From positions 3,162,001 through 3,226,000 of the forward strand of contig JAQQWL010000011.1 of the NCBI GenBank assembly GCA_038363925.1: 64,000 nt of DNA, given 5' to 3'. The DNA comes from Apiospora phragmitis. Taxonomy: Eukaryota > Ascomycota > Sordariomycetes > Amphisphaeriales > Apiosporaceae. How positions within the stretch are numbered: the stretch's first letter is position 1; every line of letters starts with the position of its first letter. The notes under the pieces are model-generated. The model was not told where the DNA came from. It ran no database searches and saw nothing but the letters and a program-made list of their open reading frames with translations. The translations under genes and the position numbers were made by a program. Below are positions 35,662 through 46,386 of the stretch, in pieces.

Positions 35662-36331
35662 GAGTAGATGTTCATACCGGGTCGAGAGACTAGGGGGTCT
35701 GGACTCCTGCCTGTTGTTGGCTTATCAGCGAGACTTTATAAATAGTGCATAGTTATGTGCGTAGCTCATACACACATGGCTTTTGCGTTATAAACAGTGT
35801 TATGGCAGCTTCAATTGATAGAGAGCTGAATCATAACACGTATATGCATAGGGCAGGAGTTTGGGATTGCTTGAACAGGGAACGTGGAATGGCGAGAGGC
35901 CGTATGACTGACGAAGATTACGGCGTACTGTAACTCCCACACGTCCCTCGAGATACCACATGTTTTCAGAGGTTGATGGGTCAGTTGGTGGTGGATCCAT
36001 AGAGTGAAACTACTACGAAGAATAGACCTGTTTTCTTGCGCATTATTATTATTGCCATCTAGTGATCATGGTGCATTCGAAGTGTATAAAAGCGTTTGGG
36101 GAAGCAAAGATGCTGTCTCACAAATTGCAAAACTGACCTTAGGCCCGTCGTGTCCGAGTGGAAGACTCGTTAGTGGGAAACACATGTGCTTCGTTATAAT
36201 GTACATGATGCTGTGAAGCTTTTGAGTATAATGGTATCATCTCCCACTTCCAATCTGAGCCTCCTCCCTCCCCTAACGCATTTCCCACACCACATTAATT
36301 AGACTGTATAACCGGATCCGTCGAAGTAGCC
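35662..36331. other. convergent 3' region, 0.67 kb
   Basis: Between the ends of PRMT1 (+) and MUS81 (-). Nothing coding seen. Confidence 0.6.
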
Positions 36332-38096
36332 TCAAGGGTCACCCCAAACATCGGCGATTTTCTGACTCAAGGCACCTGCAATCTTCTTCCTGCCGTACAG
36401 CTTGCCTATCTCTCCAGCCACCAACTGCTGCTTGCGTTTTTTACTGACGTCTCCCGTGTCGCCGCACTTCTCAAAGGCCTCGACGAAGTCACGAGGCGTC
36501 TTCCAGCGCTTCTGGATCTCGATGGCCTTCTCGCCCGTGACGCCGCGGGTGCACATGAGCATCTTGAGGTACACATCACGCAGGGTCATCGTGTCCGATT
36601 TGGAAACTAGGGACGCGAAGGCCGGGTAGCTGATGTGGTGGTCCATGCCGGGGACCTTCTCGCACAAATGCTCGAGCAGTGGTAGGTAGTTCTGTGTGGT
36701 CAGGACACCCGTGGGGATGACGTAGAGCGGACGGGATTCGTACTGCTTCTTGAAGAGCAACGTCATGCGGGTCAGGTAGCGAATCGTGTCGTCCATCTTC
36801 TGGGTTTTCTTGACGAAATAGCCGTTGACCACCTGAGTCGACGCAATGGCCGATTGGACAGCCTCTTCGTACTTTTCCTTGTTTATCGAATCGATGTTCA
36901 TCTCCTCGACGATGTAGATAATATTTTTGAGGCCGGAGCGCTTGAGTCGAAACTTCTGTTCGTGGAACCGCCCGTCTTTGATGCTGCCAATCAGATCGTC
37001 CAGGCGCTTGCGCTCGACAATCCAGTCAAGAACCACTTCGTCGCCCTCAGCCCCAGTTCTAGGGAGGAAGTGGGCGTCGTGGCACTTGGCTACCCACAGT
37101 GCATCGCCCAGCTCAAGCGAGCGGACAATCGGTGGTATGCCTTTCTTAGCCAGTTCCTGTTGCATGTAGTCTCGATCGGTCTTTGCGCGAATTTCGCGCA
37201 CGTCCAGGACCAGTTGTACGGTGAAGGAGCCAGGGCGTAAGCAAATAGGCCGGAAATTGGGGAGTGCGGAACTACTCGATGAGGGACCGCCCGTGGTTGG
37301 TACCAAGTCTGCATAGGCTGATTGTGGCTGGGGTGCTGCTGGTTCAGCTTCAATTTCAACGGATTGCGATCTGTTCCTTTCGAAGTAGCCTGCCCTTGGC
37401 GGAGGGGGGCTCTAGGTTTCTGGGGAGCGCTGTTGCGCCAGGGTTCTCCGTCTGATAGATTCGCGCGGCGACTTCTCTGCCGTCGTCAGTCAGGGTATAG
37501 CGTTTGGTAGGGCCTCTACGCTCGTGGACTAGGTCCTTGTCCAGTAGGGTCTTCATGGAACTCCAAGCGGTATAGAAGCTCGTGGGGTCTGAAGGAGCCG
37601 AGAAGGAAGAGTCACAATACGGCTGTGCCTCTTCGATGAGCTCGGACTTGGTCATCCCATTCGGCGAAATCGACTTGGTCATCCCCATGATAAGGGCATA
37701 GGCACCGGACCGTAGCTTCGGCACATACGGCTTGGCCTTTCTGGGTTTCTTGGCCGGCCTGGCTTCAGCGGCGTCCTCATCTTCGAGATTGTCGTCGCCA
37801 ACGCCATTCGACTGATCCACGCCGGGAGCGCGACGCTTCTTCTGCGGCATGGGTAGGCCGTTGGCCTCGCAGTGCTCTTGCAGCTTCTGGGTAAGACGGT
37901 CACAGAGCTTGGGGCCGAAACCCTTGAGCGCCTGGAGCTGGCAAGGATGCGTGAAAGCCATAGGGCACGCCTTCAAGGAGTTGTAGGCATTCTTATATGT
38001 CACAACACCCTTGGAGTTGTGCTCCCGTGCTTTATCCAGCCACTCTTTGACCCAGCTCAGATAGAGCGGGTTGACGCTCTCCTCATCGGCTGGCAT
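36332..38096 (-). CDS. MUS81: MUS81 structure-specific endonuclease subunit, one-base frame break
   Basis: Mus81 with Eme1/Mms4 cuts branched DNA at stalled forks and recombination intermediates. One exon of 1765 bases; with one base removed it is 588 codons including the stop. N-terminal helix-hairpin-helix (LQALKGFGPKLCDRL), basic linker (KKRRAPG), winged-helix-like region (MTKSELIEEAQPYC ... MKTLLDKDLVHERRGPTKRY), then the XPF-type nuclease domain: LVLDVREIRAKTDRDYMQ, LWVAK and the catalytic motif IVERKRLDDL, followed by LKRSGLKNIIYIVEE. The C-terminal tandem HhH ends in ALSQKIADVWGDP. The break lies between the two halves: the run 37404-37409 has six G (six C on the coding strand). With five, NLEPPPPRAGYFERNRS runs smoothly into SVEIEAEPAAPQPQSAY. 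The start is the first ATG (MPADEESVNPLYLSW). Confidence 0.93.
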
Positions 38097-39216
38097 GTTG
38101 GCATCAATGGATGCATGAGATTCGTAGAACAGGCTCTACCCAATGATCTCGACGAATTAAGCGTCTGAATTCTCCCTACAATATTCCCCGCACTCGTGGT
38201 TTTGGGGGAAGGCCGTATCAAGGAGTTGGGACAAGCGAAGACGCGACGAAAGCGCGTCATGGAGTTCGGGTGAAAGACGCCAGGTCATGTGATCGGGTCG
38301 CTATTAATCGAGACCCTTGTTCCGGACGGATCTAGGGTCCAAAACAGTGGAAGAGAAAAGCGCGGAAAGGAAGAAAAAAAAACAAGTTCCACATGCAGCT
38401 ATTATGTAAGGAGCCGTCATAGGGGGCAGGTGTCGGCGTTTTGAGTATAGCGCCGGGCGTAGTAGTACGGTGTTCTAGTGTGCACCTAGGTAGTCTGGTA
38501 GTGTCGGTAGTGTCGCTAATAGGACGATGGCGGGGCAGGTCGAAGGAATAATACGCGCAGGTGAGTGAGGGGCAATGCAATAACAACAGTGCAGCACCTG
38601 CAGGGACAGTGTTGCAACAGACGGACAGCCCGCTGTACTGTATGTACGCTGTACCTCATCACAACTGTACCGTATGTATGCTATGCACACAGAAAGAGAG
38701 GGCCCTGGATACGCCTGGAAACTACAGTTAGCTCTATGTACTGGCCGCTTCTCCTCTCGTTGCCCGGTGACATTCTGAGGTAATAATTGGGAATAGAAAC
38801 GCACACCGACTTGCATTGGATGCAAGCTTTGGCGCAACGTGGCTTGGTAGATGGTCTCTTTTTAGCTGTGGTTTCATCCCACTCTCTCCATACATACAGG
38901 ATCCCGTCTTTCCAATTAATCGAGGCATTGATTAACTGACCTGGCCTGGCCTGCATTTGAGAGTTCGCGTGATTCTGGTCCCTCTTCTGCGAGCACTTGC
39001 TTCTTCCTCTTCCTTCTCCTCACCCACAGCACTTTTCTTGGAGGCCTCCACTATTTTATCACGTTGATATCCGGTTCGTCATAATCCTTTCTCTCATCTC
39101 GACCTAGATCGAACAGGTTGAGTATTGCCTACCTCCGGTTCCCAGCCCGGACAAAACCCAGCCCAAGCTAATACATTCAAATTCGTCCTACCACCAGGTC
39201 TCTGCTCTGTCCAACC
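38097..39216. other. divergent promoter region between MUS81 and AGM1, 1.1 kb
   Basis: No gene seen. A CTTCCTCTTCCTTCTCCTC-type pyrimidine stretch near 39000 precedes the AGM1 start, as often found upstream of fungal transcription starts. Confidence 0.6.
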
Positions 39217-40914
39217 ATGGAGCGAGATTCCATCATTGCCGCTTCCAAGAAGCACGACATCGTGGCTCTGCCCGATGGCAAGCTCTACACTTATGGCACC
39301 GCCGGCTTCAGAATGGCTGCCGATCTCCTGGATGGTATTACCTTCCGCGTCGGCCTACTGTCTGCCCTCCGCAGCCGGAAGCTGGGCGGCCAGGCCATCG
39401 GCGTCATGATCACAGCCAGCCACAACCCGGCCAAGGACAACGGCGTCAAGATCGTCGACCCCATGGGCGACATGCTCGAGCAAGAGTGGGAGGTTTACGC
39501 TACTCAGCTGGTCAACTGCCCCACCCACGAACTCGTCGCCGACACCTTCTTTCAGCTGGCCGAGCAGCTCAAGGTCGATCTCATGTCCGGCGCTAAGGTC
39601 ATTGCCGGCCGAGACACCCGTCCTTCGGGTATCACGCTCCTCCAGGCCCTCTCCGACGCCTGCTCCGCTACCCAGACCTCCTTCGTCGACTACAAGGTCC
39701 TGACCACGCCCCAGCTCCACTACCTGACCCGATGTGTCAACACCGAAGGCACCCCTAGTTCGTATGGCGAGGTGAGCGAGGCTGGCTACTACAAGAAGAT
39801 CAACAGTGCTTGGGAGCGTGCCATGAAGAACAAGAAAGCCAATGGAGCCTTGACGGTGGATTGTGCCAACGGTGTGGGTGGGCCAAAGCTCAAGGAACCT
39901 TGAAGCTTATGGACCCGTTCAAGACCGGCCTTGAGTGCAAGCCCGTGAACGACGATGTACTCAAGCCCGAGGTTCTCAACCTGGACTGCGGCGCCGACTT
40001 CGTCAAGACGAGACAGCGAGCTCCCCCGAACCCCAAGCCTCAGCCTGGTGGCCGATGGTGCTCTCTTGACGGCGATGCTGACCGCCTGATCTACTACTGG
40101 ATTGACCCGGAGACGACCCAATTCTTCATGTTCGATGGTGACCGCATTGCCACTCTTGCCGCATCCTTCATCGCAGATCTCTTCCGAACCGCTGGTCTCG
40201 ATGGGGAGCTACGTATCGGTGTCGTGCAGACTGCCTACGCCAACGGCGCCAGCACCAAGTATGTCGAGCAACACCTTCAATTGCCTGTTGTCTGCACGCC
40301 TACCGGTGTGAAGCATCTGCATCACGCTGCTTGCGCCTTCGACATCGGCGTTTACTTCGAGGCCAATGGTCACGGTACTGTTCTCTTCTCCACCGATGCG
40401 GTCCAGACCTTCGAAAAGAAACAGCCCCAGTCTCCCGCCCAGAAGGAGGCGCTGGACACACTGCGCGCTCTGGCCGACCTGATCAACCAGACCGTCGGCG
40501 ATGCCATTTCCGACATGCTGATGGTCGAGGTTATTCTGGCACACAAGGGCTGGGGTCTCCGGGACTGGGCCATGACCTACCAGGATCTCCCCAACCGCCT
40601 CGTTCGCGTCGAGGTCGGCAACAAGGATCTCTTCCAGACTACGGACGCTGAAAGAAGACTTTCGCACCCTCCCGGATGCCAGGACGAGATTGATCAGTGT
40701 GTCAAGAAGTATACCAACGCACGATCATTCGCGCGTGCCAGCGGTACAGAGAATGTAAGTTTCGGAGCGGGGTTATGCGGAGTTTACTTGAAATTGAATC
40801 TAACATTTCGTTCATAGGCATGCAGAGTATATGCTGAGGGCAGCAACCCGCTCAGAGGCTGACGACCTGGCTAACAAGGTTGCCCACATCGTGAAGACTT
40901 ACGGCGGAGCATAG
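39217..40914 (+). CDS. AGM1: phosphoacetylglucosamine mutase (AGM1/PCM1), two one-base frame breaks
   Basis: Converts GlcNAc-6-phosphate to GlcNAc-1-phosphate on the route to UDP-GlcNAc, needed for chitin, N-glycans and GPI anchors; cytosolic and essential in yeast. Exons 39217-40754 and 40818-40914, intron GTAAGT ... CATAG. Motifs in order: YGTAGFR, the phosphoserine loop MITASHNPAKDNGVK (about residue 68), the magnesium loop SLDGDADRLIYYW and the phosphate loop RASGTEN. The frame breaks after GGPKLKE (one base missing in 39894-39899, restored by LKLMDPFKTGL in the next frame) and again after CRVYAE in exon 2, where GGG at 40838-40840 has one G too many; correction gives EAATRSEADDLANKV and the stop at 40912. 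With both, 545 codons, normal for the family. All active-site loops are intact, so I read both breaks as sequence errors. Confidence 0.93.
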
Positions 40915-41617
40915 GAAGCTGCGCTTCGCATGGCAGGAAATAACGAAGACGCAGTAACCCTTATGCAGTACGGATCGATGCTATAATAGGACCCTCATTT
41001 TCTAGAACACGCCGGCTGACGAACAAGGGAAAAATGGACCGGATGGTAGAACGATTATACCCGCCGCTTCCGATGGGCGGTGGTAAGAAGATACGATGTT
41101 ATGAACACGGTTTTTTCTAGCTTCATTCGTAGTAGGGAATAAACAAAATTCTTCTGGCTTTCATACCAGAGCTCATCTATACACAAGGTAGCCGGGAAGC
41201 AATCATTGCCTACCTCGTTCCAACGGCCAAGATCGGGAACCCCTAGAGCCTAATCCAGCAGAATGGAATCTGCCAATCTCGAAAACCAGCATGATATGAT
41301 TCCGACCTGTCTTTTGCTTTGGATGATGAGGATTACAACGATGGCATGAACGCGCTCAAAATGAATGCGCTATGGTATGCAATTCCTGGATGGTAGTGAA
41401 CCCTAGGATAATCAATTTGAGGACACTTGGACAAGCTGCTATTACTCCTGTGACTCTTCGTGTGCGGTGCGTAATTTCCCATTATACCATGCTGTCGCGG
41501 AATAACTGGTTGGCAACGGAATAAACAGCTACGGATTAATTAGCTGCCAATGGAATTATCAATGGCATCGGAATAGCTGATGGCTCACTGCTCGTATACA
41601 CTTGCATCTTTGTTGTC
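40915..41617. other. convergent 3' region, 0.70 kb
   Basis: Between the ends of AGM1 (+) and riboflavin synthase (-). Short direct repeats of CGGAATA near 41500-41575; no gene. Confidence 0.55.
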
Positions 41618-42450
41618 TCAAGCAGAGTGCGCGCCCATGGCTTGAGCTACCACGTTCTGCACCATCTTCTCGACGATGGACTTTAGGGCGGGCTCGCTGC
41701 CGGGCTCACCACCGCCGCCGCCGACCTTGGAGCTTATGTAGCCCTGCATGCTCTTCTCGGCGTACTTGGCCAGCACGTCGACCTCGATGTTTACCGTGTC
41801 TCCGGGCTTCTTGCCGGCCACGACGACCTTCTCCTGCGTGTAGGCGATGAGCATGACCTCGAACCAGCCGGCGTCGTCGTCGACCTTGGTCACAGTCAGG
41901 CTCGTACCATCGATGGTCACGTAGCCCTTGAAGACGATGTAGCGCAGCATGTCGGGGGCGGCGGGTTTGAAGCGGAACGTCAGGGCGTTGCCGTCTTCGG
42001 TGACGGACTCGATGGCCGCCGTCGTGTCGACGTGGCCCTGCACGAAGTGGCCGCCCATGCGCGTGTCGGCCCGCACGGCGCGCTCGAGGTTGACGCGCGA
42101 GCCCTGGGTCAGGGCGCCCAGGTTCGTCAGGCGCAGCGTCTCGGGCGCGATGCCGACGGTGAAGCTCGGCTTTGCGTTAGGGTCGGCCGTCGTGAGGGAC
42201 GTCGCGGTCAGGCACACGCCGTTGACGGCGATGCTGTCGCCCAGCTGCGCGTCGGCGAGCAGGGTCGAGGCCGCCGGGAGGCTGATGGTCAGGGAGGTGC
42301 CGCCGGTGGCATCTTGGGGGTTGAGCTCGGAGACTTCTGTAGTTTGGGGGGAGCGCGGGAGTTGGGCTTGGGTTCAGCTTGCTGGCTTCTCGGAAGAAGG
42401 GGACTTGGGAAGGAACGTACCCCGATCTCCTCGACGAGGCCGGTGAACAT
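41618..42450 (-). CDS. RIB5: riboflavin synthase (RIB5), possible one-base frame break at the intron
   Basis: Riboflavin synthase dismutates two 6,7-dimethyl-8-ribityllumazine molecules into riboflavin and a pyrimidinedione. Exon 1 (42450-42421) encodes MFTGLVEEIG, the conserved start of the family. Exon 2 (42336-41618) encodes the rest: SELNPQDATGGTSLTI, GDSIAVNGVCLTATSL (the first lumazine-binding repeat), then the second repeat with VNLERAVRADTRMGGHFVQGHVD. With the strong donor GTACGT after GGG, the two exons are out of phase by one base; with one more G in the run 42420-42423 they join as IGEVSELNPQ and total 250 codons including the stop. A weak donor GTTCCT four bases later would also restore phase. 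I favour the missing base. The C-terminus carries a Gly-rich loop (KVGGGGGEPGS) before a helical end. Confidence 0.92.
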
Positions 42451-43447
42451 GGTGTCTGTGGGACGATGGATTTCAATTGCTCTAGGTAGGTAGCCCTTCC
42501 AGAACTTCGAGATTCCGTTCCGCTGTACGTAGTAGTACACTCGTGGTGATGACGATAAAAAGGTCTCACTCAATTACCTTATCCTTCTGTACACCTGTGA
42601 CCCCACCATAAATCAGTATTGGTGATACCCAGCCAAACCCAAAGCATGTGCCCCGCTGTATTTTAATGCCTATTCCCATGCCCTTGGGAATTGGATTTGG
42701 ACATGTGATGTGAATCGAGCCTCTTCTCTTGGTCCAGTACTTGGCCTACCTTCCCGTAGCTAGGCCTAGGTCATCCTAGCTTCATGTTATTACTCGCTTA
42801 ATAACATGGTGTAGCCCTGTTAAGGTAGATCATATCCCCTTGACCGCTAAGTACGGCTTAAAAAATGGGTTTAAGTAGTATATTATTAGTATTTAAACCT
42901 ACTTATTCTTTTTTAAAGCATAGTACTAATTATAATAATTAAAGTTAATCAACTTTTTTAAAATTAAGTAAAGAATCATGCGTCCATCTGGTTCATAAAT
43001 ATGTACGGACTATCCAAATACCCAATACCAAGTCACCTCGATGTAGGGAATTCCACAGCCTGCTTGCCACTGTCTGCCGGATAGCCGGGTGACGTAAGTG
43101 TTTAATTGGCGGTTGGTCCCAGTTTGCTTGGCTGACCCGGCCTATTGCATTGTAGGGCTGACCGTGCGTCTCGGCGGTGCGGCTCTCGAAGTGGACCGGC
43201 TTGCGTATCCCTCAATTCTCAGGGTCCTCTGGTCCTCCTAAACCTGAGCTGAACGTGTGTGAACAGCGTTGCTTGCCTGCCGGCCTTCTTTGCTTTAGGT
43301 TACCAACATTCCTCCTCCCATCCATCACTTGCATACACTGCCTAACCTGATCCATTCTCGAGTGTGGGCTGGCTATCGTGGGCAAGACTATATAGCACAG
43401 CAACCCGTAGATCACGTTCACCGCTTCATTGAAGCGGGGAACTATCT
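42451..43447. other. divergent region with a small AT-rich patch, 1.0 kb
   Basis: Promoters for riboflavin synthase and the anoctamin-like gene. A block at about 42855-42980 is almost only A/T and lies between normal-composition DNA; it may be a tiny relic of RIP-mutated repeat DNA. No gene. Confidence 0.6.
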
Positions 43448-45868
43448 ATGTCGTCCGAGATGTTTTTGTTCAAGAGGCAGGGCACCTTTGGCGATCGGGA
43501 CCAGACCGTCTTGAACAGGACTTTTCACGACAAATACGTAGTTCACTACGATTTCAGTGATGTCGGTACGTCTACTTCTCCCCCACTCCCGTCTTGTGTT
43601 CCCCGAATCCTAATACTCTTGCCAGACGATGAGACGGCCAAGGAGGAGTTCAGGACTCTAGTCAACGACCTGGAGGAGGCCGGGCTGCAGACAGAAGTCC
43701 GTGCTGGCGAGGACCATTCGCTCCTGGTCTTCGTCCGAGTTCCTACCGAATTGCTCAATGATGAGATGCACAAATCCAGGTAAGCATGCATTGGCTGGGC
43801 CCTGTCCTATATTTGCCGTATACTGACTGAACGGGGGCCTATAGAGTCAAGGACTGGTTGTGGGGAATCACTTCGACCCAGCCTCAAGTCGGCAAGAGGC
43901 ACCAGAGAGATGCGTTGGAAGACACCTTTGAGGCCGAGGGTGTCCTCTCCGTCTACCATCTTGTCAACTGGCAAAAGGAACAAGGCGGTGCTGCTATCAC
44001 TCCTGGCCTTGGCAAGTGGAAGAATGTCAAGTCCATCTTCCCCATTCACAATGGACCAGCCAACAAAGCGTTGCTCAAACACTTGAGCCAGAAGATGTTT
44101 CTCACTAAAGAGGACTTCGACGAGATACGCAATTTGTTCGGTTCCAAGGTCTGTCCAAGCTGTCCCTCGCATTCGTCTCTAGGTTGAGGACTAACCTTGT
44201 TGGATGACGCCAGGTTGCCTTCTACTTTGCTTACATGCAGACATATCTGCTCTTTTTGACATTCCCGGCCGTCACAGGAGTCTTGGCCTGGGCGTTCCTC
44301 CCCAAGTACTCCCTCGTCTACGCCATCGTCACCCTTTTAGGGTGTACCATATTTCTCGAGTACTGGAAGATCCAGCAAGATGACTTGAGTATACGCTGGA
44401 ACGTCCGAGGGGTCGGCTCTCTGAAGCAAAACCGGCCCACCTATCACTACGAGAAGGTTGTCGTGGACTCTGCAGGCAGGAAGAAGCACCTCTACCCCAG
44501 GTGGAAGTCGATAGCGAGGCAAATGGCCCAAATTCCGTTCTTTGTCCTCGCCATCCTGGTACTTGGCTTTACCATCACCGCCGTCTATGCTATGGAGATT
44601 CTTCTCTCCGAAGCGTACCAAGGCCCATATCAGTCTTATCTGGTAAGTCGCGATCAGTGTCCCGTGCTAAGAGGGACGGAAAACTCATGATTGCAGGAAT
44701 ACGTCCCAACTCTGGTGCTGGCTGCATGCCTGCCTTACACTAGATCTTTTCTCGAAGACTTCGCCACGACACTGGCCGACTTCGAGAACCACCGCACGCA
44801 AGATCACTACGAGATGTCCGTCACACAAAAGACGTTTGTCCTCAGCTTCATCGTGCAGTACTTCCCTATCTTGCTCACTGCGTTTGTCTACGTGCCTTTA
44901 GGGGGCTCGCTCGTTCCTTGGATGCAGACCCATCTGCCTGCTCTTGTCGGAGCAAAGCTCAACGTTGCGCCGTTTGAAGAAGACTCGGATCGTCTGCGGA
45001 ACGAGGTTATTGCCCTGACGGTGACTGGGCAAGCTTCGGACATGTTCGAGGAGATGGTCATGCCGTACTTGATGCACAAATTGCGAGGGTGGTACCACCA
45101 GTACAAATTCTGGAACTCCAGCTATGGTGCCTTCCAGGCCCTCGCACCTGATGATCCAGCAGAGGAGGCATTCCTGCGAAGCGTCCGTCAGCAAGCCAGT
45201 CTGGGGCCGTACAATGTACAGGATGATATATCCGAGATGGTGATCCAGTTCGGGTACCTTGCGCTCTTTTCGCCTGTGTGGCCTCTGGTCTCGGTGGGCT
45301 TCTTCATCAACAACTTGATCGAACTCCGGTCCGACTTCCTCAAGATCTGCCTAGAACACCAGCGGCCTCACCCAATCCGCATGGATGGCATCGGCCTACG
45401 ATCAACTCGCTCGACTCGCTGACATGGATGGGGAGCATCTGCACGGCAGCGATTGTGCATATGTTTGGTACACAGGGCCATGAAGGGGCCACGCTACTGG
45501 AGCGCTGGGGAGGGGTATCGTGGTGGTCTCTCCCGATCACCATCTTCATAAGCGAGCACACATTTCTTTTGTTGCGCTGGGTCGTGCGCTCGGTTCTTCA
45601 GAAAGTCGGGTCCGAACAGATCCGACGCGAGCGCAACGAACGGTATGCTCTCCGGAAGAAGTATCTCGATGAGCTGCAACAGGCGAGCAAAACCAGGGAC
45701 GCGCTGGACGTGGGCCTGATGGAACGCCGCAAGTCGGTACGCATGGCCGACCCCGACCTCTTCTGGACCAAGCAAGCGGCGGGAGGGATCAGCGACGTCG
45801 TGGGCGTCAAGCTAATCGAGGCGCTGGGCCGTACGAGGAATGGGGGTCTGTCTACAAAGGAGGAGTGA
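43448..45868 (+). CDS. anoctamin/TMEM16-like membrane protein (Ist2-related), one-base frame break
   Basis: The family includes ion channels and lipid scramblases; fungal members related to yeast Ist2 sit at the plasma membrane or ER and help tether the two. Exons are 43448-43565, 43626-43779, 43845-44148, 44214-44642 and 44697-45868. An N-terminal cytosolic domain (YVVHYDFSD, ... LLVFVRVP, VKDWLWGI) leads to the membrane region: VAFYFAYMQTYLLFLTFP, FLEYWKIQQDDLSIRWNVRG (the conserved anoctamin W-K-R/D block), then repeated helices and IQFGYLALFSPVWPL near the end of the domain. The frame breaks after MDGIG: one C missing at 45395-45396 (GGCCT for GGCCCT); correction gives GPTINSLDSLTWMGS and 726 codons including the stop. 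The final 80 residues are charged and coiled-coil-like (RRERNERYALRKKYLDELQQ). Confidence 0.92.
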
Positions 45869-46386
45869 CTCGATTCCTGTACGCCCAGCGGCGACGCAGA
45901 ACAACCCACTGAAGACATAGTTTTGTTCAACCTGACCAAGGTGCACATTACCTAAAATAATTTCCTTTAGTAGTCTTCCATTCCAAGTAGCTTATGCTGC
46001 AACACACTACTTACTACTACTTTCTACTATCTAAATATTTTATATAGATACCTTTAGGGGGTTCGAGAAAAAGAGAACAATCAATAAATCACAAGATTTT
46101 GGCCAAAAAAAAAGAGGGGCGGTAAAGAAAGGTTTAATTTGATTGTTTGATACTGCTGCGATCAAGGGAAGCTGCTATTGCTGCCTATATTTAATGACAT
46201 AAGTGGACCGCGCAGGGCCTACACCTCCAAAAATCCAAGCAGCCGACCACTTACATACGTATCCATCAAAGCAACTCGGTTTACACCACCTCATATATAT
46301 ACTTTACCTAGGTATGTACTATATATGCTGAGTATATCTTCAAAAAGATGGTTTGAAGTGTGTAATTCTTACATGATACCTGCGAT
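45869..46386. other. intergenic, 0.52 kb
   Basis: AT-rich region with A and T runs between two plus-strand genes; presumably the Pol X promoter and leader. No gene. Confidence 0.6.
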
